DNA from: Onchocerca lupi | Lineage: Eukaryota > Nematoda > Chromadorea > Rhabditida > Onchocercidae | Assembly (NCBI GenBank): GCA_028564675.1 | Contig: JAOVVO010000166.1 | Coordinates: forward strand, 62,001-126,000 | DNA: 64,000 bases | Direction: 5' to 3' | In this document: piece after piece, positions 40,301 through 52,586 of the stretch | Position numbering within the stretch: the first letter of the stretch is position 1 | How the letters are laid out: each line of letters begins with the position of its first letter | Notes under the pieces: generated by a model | Database searches by the model: none | What the model was told of the DNA's origin: nothing | What the model saw: only the letters and a program-made list of their open reading frames with translations | Made by a program: the position numbers and the translations under genes

Positions 40301-43300
40301 GCAGTACATGCGGTGGCATCCCTGGTAGATCGAGTGAATTAGAAAATTGTGTTGGATAATTAACGGTTTCATCTGCTTTCACAATAGTATCGACGAACTT
40401 GTATGTGGCTGTCTCGCTTTGAATGTTAGACTGGACAGTATTGTGAAGTTCGTCGAATGTCTTTGTTCTTGGCCGCAAGAATAATTCGTTCACTCAGCCA
40501 GTCGTGATATTTATAATTGGTTTGAATATATTTCAACCGACTCTTCTTTTGATGTTACTAAATTGCAGAAGTTATGAGGCAATGAAATTCGTCCTGAGGT
40601 CAGATCAACGGCAGCTTTCCGTTCTCAATTTCCAGCAATTGATGTGAGGAGATACAGTTGATTGATCGTTTTGCAGCTGGACACGCATATTGATTCTAAC
40701 GTTTTTACGTGTCGCCACAAAGTAAAGTATTTCAGACAAGCATTTATTTCGTTCGCTGGTATCGATCGAAGAATGAAAACATTTGCCTGATATCTCTTGC
40801 GAGCAATATTGATGCGTTCCCAAATGGTCTGATATTTTCACGCAAATCTTGCATTGTTCGGTCAAGAACCTCGACCTATTTTTGTGTATCATTGTACGTT
40901 CATCCCAAACCTCGACCGATTTTTGTGTATCATTGTACGTTCATCCCAAAAATAAGTTTGTATTTTGAAGTACTTTTCCCATGCCCGATGTTTTGGAAAT
41001 GTGGCATCTGGGAGTTTCAATGTATTGCATGCACATAGCAATTTCAAAGCAAAATGAGCAGTTCTTCCACCTGGTAGCAATGCTGCAGTTATTCCGAACG
41101 ATGCAAAAGCTAAAGCTATGTCATTTTTGGATCGAATTTACTGCCAAATCAATCTATCTAGCAACGTTTTACCAGTTCCTCCTGGCGCATCCAAAAAGAA
41201 GATTCCTTCAAATCCCTTATTGACAGTTGCATTATTTGATCGTAAATGCCTTTTTGCTCAAACGTTAGCTTAGGAATATTTGATTGCAAAAGATCGGTCA
41301 TGTTGTAATTTTATTCGCTATGCAATTCTGCATAGAACGAGACGGCAGCGGATCGATTCGGTGATGGCATTCCCAATTGAGTTAGAACTTTGTTCGCGAT
41401 TTATAAGCACAAGTTTTCAATCATTATCAACGCTTCGTTGTAGATTTCTGCTGTGAAATCTATGTTCATATTTGAATTTTCGCTGCGTATTTGATGCAAA
41501 ATATCTTCAGCCATATGCGATTTATATTTCTTCTATAAGTTTGTTGGAGACGAAAAAGAGCAGACGGTCAATATGATTGCAAACAGTGTACGAATTTGAT
41601 TTGGATATAACATGTTGCATTCATCATTAATTCATACATTCCAGTGTCGGTCGTTCTCCAATAAATTTAAAGCTTGAAATGCATTGCGGAAAATAGCATG
41701 TGTAACACCGCTAACAATTTTTAATTGCTGGAAGGAGGTCGGACCGGGCACATTCACCAACATGCGAAGGAAGAAGTATTCGTCTTGATTAGGATGCACG
41801 CGTACAATCTGCCTATCGTAGTTTGTTTGAATATACCAAGTTGTCTGTCAACTGTTCTCCTCCTTTGGGAGGACGTTAAGATGATTTTCTACTCCCATTC
41901 CATGTGTAATACGTAGGTACTTCCGAATATAACAGTTTTTTCGCAAATGCGTCAGTTTGACATAATGTGAAGAAAGCAGTTAACGTTGTAGCCGATGGAT
42001 TCTAGGCTATTTGTTGCATATTTGCAGCTGTAAATTAAACACATTGTCCATTTTCTAGATGTACTGCTAAATGAACAACATCTGGACTTCGTTTATGTAT
42101 GGGAAATGAAAAAATTCGCTATACAGATTCATTGTTGTTTATGTATCTTCCAGCCTGCGCGATTTCATCGATATATGATATTCCTATCACTTCTTTCTCG
42201 CTGCACGTCAAAAACTGCCATGTCGTTGCCTTTATTCACCTACTTACAAATGTATTTGATCGATTTAACGGAGTTACAGTATTCCACGTTTATATGCGTT
42301 TTATTTGTTTTTAATATAAAGGTAAATATGGAACAACCCACCGGTTATTTACTTTGGTATCATCATTTCACATTTGTATGGTTGCTAATTTACCGCCATC
42401 TTCTGCTGGCTTTATGACAAATTTGTCCTTTCACTTTGAAATTTGGCATGAATTGTTTTGTTAAGATTTCTGCGCAAATGACGTCATTTGGAAGCACGAG
42501 TTGTATTTTCTGATTTTTGATAAGAAACGCTTTGATTCGGCAATATATTCGGCAAGCAATGGCTCTGGTAGTTCTTCAGATTGAGATAGTTTAATTTTTC
42601 CGGCAGCGTAGCACATTCCTTTTGTTTCTCCATTAAATTTCAGAGCCTTGCAACAAGGACATACTTCAGTCATAGTGCCGATGAGAACATGCGGGCTCAA
42701 ACTATAATCACCAGCTGGATTTTATGGGAATGCAGGGCGATTATAATTGCGTGATTGCTGAACACGGAGTCGTGTTTGACGCTGATCAAAAAATATTAAA
42801 GATAAAGTGGCGCGACATAGTTTCAAAGTGACGACAAACATGTTTACCACCAAAACGCTCCAATTCACAGACAAACGATAAAGATCGACCAGCAACAGCA
42901 ACAGTTCGAAGTTTGAAGGGTTCCAGTTTGACAGTTCAAAGCAACACAAAAGTAGCAGTAACCCGACAATTCACTTGAATAGTATTCTCTTCTATTATTG
43001 ACAAAGAAAAGAATAATCCCGTAATTTGTATGGTTGTTCTCTGATAATTGTTTGTTACGAAGAAACATTCTTCATTAATCAATAAAACATTTCTCAATAG
43101 CATTCATCTCTGTCAGGCAAGACACAGAAAACGTCCTTACACCAATTGCTGGCCTAGCTGAATCATAATTGCAAGAATCAATCTCCAATCCAACCAAATT
43201 ACAAATCAAATTACAACACTAGAAACATGCGCTTTTTTTTTTCTTTTTTTCATTTAATCAGACTGAGCTACAGAAAAGCATGTATAAAAACATGCGCGTA

Positions 43301-46283
43301 TTCGAATGCAACGTTATGTCAAAATTTCAAAGCAATAAGTATGGACTTTCCGATATTTAAGATTTTGAATTAATATAGATAAGGAGCATGTTAACTTTCG
43401 GAGGTTTAAAATTTTGAAGAAACGAACATTGATATTTTTATTTATATAGATAGCTGGAGCCGGTCCTCTATAAACTAGCTGGATCTGCCACGCTTTGCGT
43501 TCCGATCCAGCTAGTAATTCATATAATTTTTATACAACTTTTTGGTTTACTCAGAAAGAAGTCTTAATTTGAACCATAAAATCATATAGAAATATTATGA
43601 CTAATCAGTGAAACTAAAGACTATTTTTTTTCGAACGAATTTTTTGACTGATGGAAATATTATGCCATTTACCCGCAGTGGTAAGATTACAGGAATGATT
43701 GGTCTGCTATTGATTCTAGCAGGAATGATTGGTTCAGTGCTATGTGGTTTCATTCTAGATCGTTTTCATGAGTTCAAGTAAGTAAAAAAGAAATGTGTAA
43801 AAATAAATAAATCCAGTAAGTTTTGTTGGTGTGGCAAACTGTCAGTATGGCAGCTGGAAAGCAGGTCTGTCTAGATTAGCTGTTTAATCAATTGAATTTA
43901 ATCACCAATTAACTTTAATGACTAATCCGTGTTTTTGATCTGTTTGGTTTAATATTATTCTGTTTTGCTTTTACTCCGCTTAAGTAAGTTTTAATATTTT
44001 CACACGAAAATTTACCTCTAGTTGAAATAAGCCCTTATTCGAAATACAGTATCAGGATCGTGATTTAAGTAAGTACTAAATTTAACTAGTTCAGGCTAGA
44101 AGAGAATTTTTAATTTATTATAAATCACTTTTTTTTTTAGATTGACCACTCTTGTTGTATATATATTTTGTACAGTGGGTATGCTGGTGTTTACTTTTTT
44201 GATAGATGTCGCGCAGATGTGGTATATTTATGTAAGCTCCATATTTCTCGGGTATGATTTACAATAAATTTTAAGCTTTAAGTTTAATATAAATGTCATT
44301 AATTTATTCAATTCAGTCAATGCAAGGTGGATAATAAGTCAATGATAAAAGATATAATTAAATTCAGCACGGAAATCAGAACTGCCGGGAATTAAAATGC
44401 AATAAAAAATAGTGCTGTAACGACATGTCGGAAATAGCAAAGCATCAGTCTGTTAAAGGAATTTCACGATACTGTCATCATTTATTTTAATTTGTTTTTA
44501 AAAATGTTAATAATTATAGAAAAAAAAACCAATTTTCAGAACATAATAGCTACAAGAAAATCAAAAAAAAAAAAAACGGAATATTGCAATGAGCAACCAT
44601 AACCGCTCTGAACGAAAAGTATGAAGTGTCGTAGTGTCATACTATACACGAAGATCGGAAAATGAAACCTCTTTGAATAAATTACGAAAAATAATCCAGT
44701 ATCCAGCAAACTGATAAGAGGGAATAAATTTACTTCTTAGAAAGGATGCATATTTTTGCAGAAATTCAAAGCTGCACAATTCGCATATAATGATAAAATC
44801 AAATGAATTTTTATTACTCTCAGTATGATATGTCTCAGAAACTTTTTTTATCAAATATATTAATTTCTACGTTCCATGGGATGAAGATGGACTACAATTT
44901 AGGCCTGAAATTCATAAAAAGAAATAGATCTAAATATAACTTACATTACTCTCTGAGATATCACAGTCAAAAAATTTTTTCATGAAAGGGTGTTTTGAAC
45001 ACTCTTTCAGTTCTTCTGTGGCATAATAAACATTGTTTGCCAAACTCACAGCTTTCAAGACCAACTGATGAATCCAATGGCTCGTTGAACTCAGTGGAAC
45101 AAGCATTTGGCAGCCACTTACTGTTTGTTGATGCGAGTTCTAATTTTAAAATAAACGACTGTTGAAAAGTACCGCTGAACCGCTAGCATGAAAACTAATT
45201 GTTGAAATCACAATTATTTCACATGATCGATTTGCAGGTTTTTCATGACTGGGTATTTACCTATTGGTTTCGAATTCGCATCAGAACTTACTTTTCCAAT
45301 AGCTGAGGGAACTGCGTCGGGTCTCCTAAATGCTTCTGCTCAGGTTTTTACTTCTAATTTTACAGAATATGTCCTCTTCCCTTTGTGGCTGCAAAATTTT
45401 CATTTTCTCAGTTTCAATTGAAATTCTTCGACTCTTTTAAAAAAAAAAAGTTTTTTAAATAATTACGATTCATATACTCCTTATCTTCAGGTGTTTGGTA
45501 TAGCTCTTACTTTATGTGTTGGTTTTATTCTTCAGTATGGCAGTGTCTTTGTTAGTAACTTAACACTTACGGGATTTCTCGCTTTAGGGACTTTTCTTAC
45601 AGGTTAGTTTTATATCCCCATGTCTTCCAATGATTCAGGTTACTCAATTCATCAAGAACCATAAGTCCTGTACAATTTAAGAGTCGGATTGTAAATCATA
45701 ATACACATCTGATAAATTTGAAAACAGGCTCAGTGACCTTCATAACTACACAAAAATTTTGTCCTACAGTTGATCACCGTATTCCTAAGTCTCTCAAGAA
45801 TCACCACAATCCTCATAATACAGATGTAAGTATCCCGTCAATTAAGATTGTTTTGTGAGAAATGTTTGTGATTTATGCCTTTTGAAGCTCTTATCAAATC
45901 TGATCTACGAAGACAAAAAGCTGACGAAAATGTTCCATACATATCACCCGTAAGTTTCAATTATTATTTCGAAATAAGTTGATATTGCAATATTCTTTTA
46001 AATATTTTGATCAAAAAAATAGAAGAAAGCAAATTAGTTTGAATAGAAGAGGAGATCTGGAATAAATCCAGTATTTTATGAATCATGAAGACTTTAGTTA
46101 GAGATGGTGTGAGTTGTGGGAGAATTCATGGATAAAGTAATTTATTTCGTTATTCCGACGAAAAAGAATGGGAATGTAAATATCTGTGCTTTCTCGAGTT
46201 TTTTTCTTTTTGTTTTTTGATTTTACTTTTTCTACAAGCCAATCAAATTTTTTCTGCAGCAATTACAAACCGAATCAGTATAA
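37331..46283 (+). CDS. FLVCR-type major facilitator (heme/choline transporter family)
   Basis: Twelve exons: 37331-37599, 37944-38041, 38232-38377, 38590-38728, 38959-39096, 39342-39428, 43693-43777, 44141-44251, 45238-45343, 45491-45602, 45888-45949, 46260-46283; 1377 nt, 458 residues. The ATG is the first in frame after a stop-rich leader. Family marks appear in order: YKKRYYILLVF then QWIEYSVI (TM1), VNWTSMIYMLTYI (TM2), SWVLDRYGLR, SIPPRLAAVWFGSNQVSTA (TM4-5), GNQLGIAIGFLLPP, SAGMIGLLLILAGMIGS (TM7), LTTLVVYIF, FFMTGYLPIGFEFASELTFP (TM10), and a cytosolic SDLRRQKAD tail. These align without gaps to vertebrate FLVCR1/2, twelve-helix plasma-membrane or organellar carriers linked to heme export and, more recently, choline uptake. 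The exon 7 acceptor was moved to attacag|GA because this keeps phase and removes an insertion. Intron 6 carries a Helitron-like element. An optional exon at 45728-45825 would change the C terminus. Confidence 0.9.
39449..39472 (+). repeat. Left inverted end of the Helitron-like element
   Basis: AT-rich 24-base segment ending in AATGTTC whose reverse complement recurs at 43424-43447 with a few differences. It lies 20 bases after the FLVCR exon 6 donor. Confidence 0.6.
40095..42700 (-). pseudogene. Helitron Rep/helicase remnant, interrupted by stops and frameshifts
   Basis: Minus-strand fragments in the expected order. 42700-42461 carries the zinc-ribbon-like start (CPCCKALKFNGETKGMC, then FLSKIRKYNSCFQMTSF). 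About 42355-42190 has NRWVVPY and KYIC-stop-VNKGNDMAVF. About 42170-42020 has RIFSFPIHKRSPDVVHLAV then LENGQC with an in-frame stop. About 41990-41720 has TLTAFFTLCQTDAFA and VNVPGPTSFQQL. About 41189-41163 has a Walker A motif, APGGTGKT. 41080-40889 carries LLPGGRTAHFALKL; 40690-40605 a VQLQNDQS box; 40493-40095 the SLDLPGMPPHVLQLKIGVPI and MLRNI helicase C-terminal part. The ATPase motifs belong to the PIF1-like helicase of Helitrons, which replicates the element by a rolling-circle mode. Stops and frame changes make this copy inactive. I could not see the HUH nickase motif, so the Rep domain is inferred from neighbours. Confidence 0.82.
43475..43514 (+). repeat. Terminal hairpin with CTAG end
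   Basis: CTAGCTGGATC at 43475-43485 pairs perfectly with GATCCAGCTAG at 43504-43514 around an 18-base loop. A partial copy of the arm (TAGCTGGAG) sits at 43451-43459. A stable hairpin next to a CTRR-T end is characteristic of Helitron termini. Confidence 0.7.
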
Positions 46284-46551
46284 TAGCTGAATGAAAAACA
46301 GTTTTGAAGTGCACTTCTCTTCAATTATTCAAAAGAAGCTTATATTCTATGTTGTTGTCAAGAATTTGAAACATTATTTTACTCACTTATTTTCCTCATT
46401 TAAGCCTGATTTTGCTATCTGTGATGTTACATCTCTGGTCATTTCTATCTCATTGTTTTTCCCGAAATTTCGCATCACCCACTTACTTCTACTTATTAAT
46501 TTTCCAGTTGGAATTTTGAAAAAATTTATCGCTTTATAATTTAAATTTTCT

Positions 46552-46666
46552 TTCAAATTTTGAAGTTCTATTTTTATCTATTTCAATATGTTGCAAGTTC
46601 TTTTCTCTTCTTTTGAATTGATTTTGCAATTAATAATGAAAAGTTAATAGAATATATTGTATAAAA
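46552..46666. repeat. 115-bp direct repeat, copy 1
   Basis: Begins TTCAAATTTTGAAG and ends TATTGTATAAAA. By eye it is identical, base for base, to 46928-47042. The spacing start-to-start is 376 bases. Confidence 0.9.
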
Positions 46667-46927
46667 TCTTTATTGCAAATATTTTGGTAAATTTGTGGTC
46701 CAATTCATCTAATATCACGAATATTATTAATATGTCATTGCTTAAAATCATTAAAAATTACCGTTCCATATCTATTGTTCTCTTATTCCCGTTTGAGAAT
46801 ATGATAAAAACTGCACTATGCAACTAAACTCCCTCTACATTGATCTGCTCATAATAATTTTATTACGTATGCCATTGAGTTTCATCGGTAGGTAGGAAGC
46901 GTATACATTCAACAATTCACGTATACA

Positions 46928-47042
46928 TTCAAATTTTGAAGTTCTATTTTTATCTATTTCAATATGTTGCAAGTTCTTTTCTCTTCTTTTGAATTGATTT
47001 TGCAATTAATAATGAAAAGTTAATAGAATATATTGTATAAAA
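46928..47042. repeat. 115-bp direct repeat, copy 2
   Basis: Exact copy of 46552-46666. Its left edge follows a short local duplication of GTATACATTCAA (about 46902-46913 and 46921-46932), which could mark the junction of a segmental duplication. Confidence 0.9.
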
Positions 47043-48551
47043 GTTAAGGTTGGGAAAGTTAATTTTGTGCTAGGATTTGTGAAAAATTAAGATTGAACAT
47101 CTTGACAGTGTTTTTATTACGACGACTTAAAAGAGCGATTGGATCGTGAAGTTTCTTATTCTCTGAGTATGAATTATCTTCTTCCGGCTCTCTCATTAGT
47201 GGTTTAGAAACGACTTTCTAGAAGATAATTCTGGAAGAGAAGATTGAAATGAGCGGAATGATGAAGATATAGTTCGTTGACGAGAGCATTTCTAGTCATT
47301 TCACTGCATATTAAGATCGGCCTTAAAGGCATAATTATATTCCGGAAGAAGACGCCGAAGAATTTACAATTTTTTATTCTATGAAATAAACTAACATCTT
47401 TTTTTTATTGGTGTTTTTAGCAGTAGTAAGTATCCTTTTGATTAATAAAAATTTGTTTCCGAAATTTCATTAGAAATTTGGAAAATTAGGAATAATCACA
47501 CTGCAAAGATAGTTTTGAGCAAAAATGGCATTCATTATTTCATATCAAATGCTTCTATTGGAAATGAAATAGTCAAGCATGCGGACGATGTTGTCAATAT
47601 TATAGATATATCTGTCCTTTTTAATCAATTTTTATGGCATTCTCTTCAAAATAGCGTATTTTTAAATTTAAATAGGAGAAAGAAATTTAAAAAAAAACGA
47701 AAGATCAAGATTTTCTGACAAATCGAGCATGAATTTGGAAGAGATCCGTTTCTATACAGATGTTTTCGAAGAATTTATTTCGAAGCAGCCTTTATAGAAC
47801 GTAAAATCAGATTCATTAAACTAGCAAAAATTTTTTGGAAATTGGAGTTCGAAATTTTTTTACCTAATAAATTGACTCCTAAATGACTCAATAAATACTG
47901 AATTGGTAACACAATCTTCAGCAGAATTAATCGGATGCGGAAAGATTTTGTGATTGTGCTTTTGGAAATCCATTTGATAATCAAAGCTCAAGAATCATTG
48001 AATACAGATTATCTCAATGTTTCTTTTGAATCGAAATCCGAAAATACTATTGGAAATGATGTTATTCCTGTGTATTACTTTTTAATAACATCCTGTCTTA
48101 AAATCTGATGACATTATTCGTAAGTAAAACTAAATGTGATGACGGTTTTTCCCTTCTCATATGAAATCTTTAAAATATGAGGATTGAAGAAAAAAGTAAG
48201 AAAGCTTAGAATACTAACATGTAGAAGTGAATGCTTAGTCCGAAAATCTTTGGGAACTTTTAAGTTTGCTACCAATAACTTATAGCCCTGTAAGCCTGCT
48301 CAGAGGCAGCATGTAGTTAGTTGCTAATTATTTCTCTTCTCGTGCATTCAGACAAAACTAATAAAATTTCCTATCTAAAATATACAGAGACTGGTCTATG
48401 GAACAATGGTAGAATGTGGAAGGGTGTGTTGATACTGAATGATTCAATTAATCTAAAACCGAGCCTATTCTTGCCATCCGAAAGCTGTAATAAAATTGAC
48501 ATACCAGTCTCCTGGATTGCATTCACTCATTATATACATACGTTTCCTGTA

Positions 48552-49044
48552 ATGCATCAGTTATCGGCTATTGAATTGAAAAAGTTGAGCAAAGCAGAAC
48601 GACGGAAACGACGTCGAGCTACACCAAAATATCGAAATCTTCATGCTAGTCGAGAACGGTAATTTTTATATTTTCCTTTATCCTGAATTTCTTCAAGACT
48701 AAACGATATGATGTCATTAATAGTTCTTCCACTGAATTATTAGAACGATTAAGTGCATTCTAGATTTATTTTGAAAATAAATTAAACTTCTAAACTGACA
48801 AAGAGAACTAATAAATTCTTCTGGAACTCAAAAATTGAAGTAATTTCAGACAATTTAATTTCACTCCATCTTCATTTTTATTCTTCATAATTACAGTATT
48901 CGAGTCGAGTCCTTCAACAGTGCATTTGCAAAACTACGTGCGCTGCTCCCTACACTACCGCTCAATAAGAAATTATCAAAAATCGAAATATTACGCCTTT
49001 CCATCTCATATATTTCATATTTGAATAATCTGTTACATTTCTGA
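48552..49044 (+). CDS. hlh-15: bHLH transcription factor, NHLH/HLH-15 type
   Basis: Two exons, 48552-48658 and 48897-49044, joined CG|T with ttacag acceptor; 84 residues. A basic tract ERRKRRRAT (16-24) leads into the DNA-binding region YRNLHASRERIRV with the E-box glutamate at residue 35. Helix 1 (SFNSAFAKLRALLPTL), a short loop (PLNKKLSK) and helix 2 (IEILRLSISYISYLNNLL) follow. This R-R-K-R-R-R-A-T start and K-L-S-K-I-E-I-L-R-L-x-I-x-Y-I-S-Y-L ending is diagnostic of the nescient HLH (NHLH1/2) family, nuclear factors active in neurons. C. elegans HLH-15 is similarly short. The frame is open further upstream, so an earlier ATG at 48414 would add 46 residues; I prefer 48552 because similarity starts there. 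It probably pairs with a class I (E/Daughterless) bHLH partner. Confidence 0.88.
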
Positions 49045-52000
49045 AATTTCTATGTGGAGCAGGTAAATGACATAAATAATAATTGATGAATTAACGAGTA
49101 TAACACCTTTCGTTCATTTTACAAATACATTTGTTAATTTGTAGGTCACCAGCTGTAGCTTCTTTGATTATTATTTATATTTGTATGCAAAAAATTCATG
49201 GCAACATAAACATATTTTAGCTTCTTATTTTCATTCGCCCCAAATTGCGCTGGTATCAAATCTTAAGACATTTTGGTAAGCAATCAAAACAATCGAAACA
49301 GCTTAACGAGATCATTTAATCAATGCTCTTAAGATGAACTCACTGTGTACCAGTATTAGTGAAGATTTTTTATACCTGTATAGTTGGTATAAGAAATCAA
49401 CAAATTTTTTATTGGATAAAATTCTACTGGTTTTATTAATTTCCTAATCGCACAGAATTTCAACAATTGATTTAGCATTTTAGAGATAAACTTCCACTAA
49501 CTCGAAGTACTTAATAATCACCTGCATATAAGTACTAATTATTAGCAGAATAGTTTTAAGAATTGCGGATAGTCGAAATCATTTACTCTCCGTCGATTGA
49601 CAGCAGGCATAAACCACTAAGTGACTTATGGATTGAAGTTTCAACGAAAACACCGCAATTCAAATATGGCTGTGCAACCAAGTCGAAGTTGCTCTTAACT
49701 GAAACGTCTTCCGGTTATGCTCATCTTTCTCTCAAGAAGCCTAACCATCATTACTACTAATTAAATCGTTACCAGTTTTGTGTCTTTCAGATAATATCCT
49801 TAATCTACCAGAAATACTCGATATCATAACAATGCAGACAAGACAAAACATCCGCACTCAGTACAAACCAAATAATTGAAAGATTGAGAATCCACTCAAG
49901 ATAGAAAACATGAACATACAGAACACCCAATATATTTATTTATTTTTCAGCAACAGCAGAAGCACAAAAAACTCACAAGAATACATGAACTTGTGGTCAA
50001 CTATTTGAAATTTAAGCAAGAGACAGAGCAGAATATGAAGGCGGAGAGGGTGAGAAACTTTAAATGAGGTTGCGAACATCTAAGATTGCGAAACCTTTCA
50101 TTCAAATTAAATCTGGAATAACTGCATTCTACAAACTATGTCGAAGCTATCACCAGATGCTGAAGAATATTTCTCAGAAAGAAGTACCAATCAAACATTT
50201 CAACCCATAATTTAACTTTATTTCAAAATCAAAAAAAAAGTGATGGGTGTACATACATAAAACTATACAACTTTGCAAAAAAAAAAAAAGAAAAAAAAAT
50301 TTTCCATATCCATATCTTCATTAACAAATGAATTACGTCAAACAGCAAAAACGATGAATCATTACTCAGCTCACATTCTCGCACAAGATTTGACAATCGA
50401 AAATATGTCGTAATATGAAAATCATGATCTAAATTATCATCAGAAAAAAAAAATATGAATAACATAAAAACGCCTACTCGCGCACATGCATATCAAAAAT
50501 TGCGTTTAACTCATGTGGTAGTCTCACTGCCTCGAAGCGATACAAAACTTATGCATACTGAATTGTCGAGAAAAAATCCCCTTCTTTAGCTTGATCGATT
50601 TGAAATTAGAGAATATATCGCGATTGAAATTAAATTTACCATACTTAAAAAGCTAAAAAAAAAAAAAAAAAAAGAAAAAAAAACAAATACTTCGAACTTT
50701 AAAATTTAAAAAAAATTACAGGACCCGAATGGTAACCGTAATAAGATGTAAGAAAATACACCGACAAAAACGAACAAACAACAGATTCAATAAAAAGAAC
50801 AAAGCTCGATGAGAATACAATAATTGGGAAATGAATATTTCGTGGCAATTATTTAAATCAATGATTGTCTTTTTTTGACTAAAATTGAGAATAAATTCAA
50901 TAAAAAACTGGATCAATGAAAAACTCTCAAAGGAGAAATCATTCATAAACAATAACAATAATAATAATTACGACCATATCAGTGAAAACAGTAATCCGAC
51001 CCGCAATACTACTAATTTTTCGGAAGAATTCGAGTTTCGTTCAATCATTTTATAAGTGCATCACTGAATGATAAATGTGACAAATGATTAGAAGTGTAAT
51101 TTAACTGGAATTGGAACAATTTAACTGAAACACAAATGCACCGAATATTAAATGAACGAATTCTGATCATAAAGCCCAATCTGTAACAAGAATTCCTGTT
51201 TTTGATATCTGGCAGTTGAAACATCGAAAACTGCAATTATATGAGTGATAAATTGCCATACTGGCTGGTTATTACCTATGTAAATCATGATTGTACTCAA
51301 TTTTTTTTTCTAATCTGTTTTTGTTTAATCCTACCTGATTGTAGATCTGGAATGCCTGAAATAAGAAGAGAATCGAAAAGGCAAACAACGAGACCTCTCA
51401 ATACTTATTTTTCAAAAAAAGAAAAAATTATCCGACGCATATGTGGTAATTGTTAAGGGGAATTTTAAAAAAAGCAGCTAGAACAGACTCTGAAACATGA
51501 AATAGATGAAACTATCGAGTGAACTAGCAAAAACAGGGCAAATATAGAAAAAATAGAAAAAAAAAGCCAAAAAATTTACTGACCATGGAAGAGAAAAATA
51601 AGATGACACAAGAAAACTTTAAAGTGACCAACACGCGCTATTAAAGATATAGAAGATATCAAACACACATGTACACTCAGAACACGTATGACAGATATAC
51701 TGAAGACCTTAAATTTAATTGTTGATATCAATTTTCAATTAATAAATACATGTTAAAACACTCAGCATTCTGCAAAGGAGATGAGATTCGCATGATCATC
51801 CAACACTAATATGTCAAAAGAGTTATCTCTGAATCATTAAAAAAATTTAAGCTCACAATAGCCTGTTTCCAAGAAGTAAATTATAAGGTATCCAGCTAGT
51901 TGCAAAATTTCTAGTGAAAGCATTTCATATTCCAGGACCGATTAAGCAACTTGTATTTCTTTAATAAGAATTTTATGAATGGCCTAAAAACTGATCAACG

Positions 52001-52586
52001 GCTATATCAACTTGATAAGTTAGTAATATAGATTGCCGCTTCGTTGCAATTAACTATGAAGATAATACCTGTAAAGTATACTTTCCTTCGAAAAAATCAA
52101 ACCACAAACAAAGCAATATGAATGAAAGTAACTGTTTACGTTATCAACAAAACGATCGCATTCCTAAATTTTGAAATTTGAAATCTTAGACTGCAAAACC
52201 CAATAAGATTTATAAATTGTCACTTCTAATAATTAATAAAAAGCGATATGGACGGGAAACACGAAGTAAAACAGTTTGCTACAAAAAGAGCTCAATTTAA
52301 AGGGCAGGAAAAAAAATAGGGAAAATCAATTTAAAAGGATGGATTTTGGCAGTCAGTAATAACATTCATCTGAACTATATAAAAAATGCTACAATCAAAT
52401 TAAATATGCAAGCGATTATCCATTTGAAAGGATAAGTTGAGCGATGCTACGAAACAAGAAATGCAGCTTATCGAATCAAGAACACAACAACAATGCGCCC
52501 TGGAATAATATAGTAGTAAAGACAAAGAATAGCACGAAAGTGCAGCAAAATATATGCAAAAATAAAAGGACACATTGAGCTTCTGT
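49045..52586. other. Intergenic region, no gene recognised
   Basis: Tail-to-tail space between the bHLH gene and the minus-strand zinc-finger gene. Poly-A runs occur at about 50275-50299 and 50653-50692. Several open frames (49563-49760, 50716-50958, 51241-51456) lack domains and acceptable splice contexts. The part nearest 52587 should include the 3' UTR of the zinc-finger gene. Confidence 0.45.

Larger units (their letters stand above)
39449..43515 (-). mobile_element. Decayed Helitron/Helentron-like element in FLVCR intron 6
   Basis: About 4.07 kb, coding strand opposite to the host gene. The ends carry imperfect inverted repeats: ATATAAATAAAAATG-TAAATGTTC at 39449-39472 and its complement (GAACATTGATATTTTTATTT..) at 43424-43447. 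A perfect 11-bp-stem hairpin ends in CTAGT (stem arms 43475-43485 and 43504-43514). Sub-terminal sequence is repeated: a TTGCATTCGAATAGGC-like word occurs near 39545 and 39800, and inverted near 43308. Diverged GGACTGAA-TTTTT units lie at 39610-39710. The interior has the helicase coding relics listed separately. Hairpin plus CTAG and a PIF1-like helicase fit the Helitron class; the inverted and repeated ends resemble the Helentron subgroup. Exact boundaries are not proven because an empty site cannot be seen. Confidence 0.78.
46284..48551. other. Intergenic region between FLVCR and bHLH genes
   Basis: No gene supported. It contains the 115-bp direct repeat pair. The open frames at 46291-46539 and 47515-47718 have no domain and an AT-driven composition. 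Confidence 0.5.

Noticed and set aside
40141..42417. Plus-strand open frames inside the Helitron-like element
   Set aside because: They are complementary-strand shadows of the minus-strand helicase relic and show no domain of their own.
43679..43692. FLVCR exon 7 starting after cccgcag at 43678
   Set aside because: Although the acceptor looks better, it breaks phase with exon 6. The attacag site at 43692 keeps phase and gives a gap-free match to the family (SAGMIGLLLILAG).
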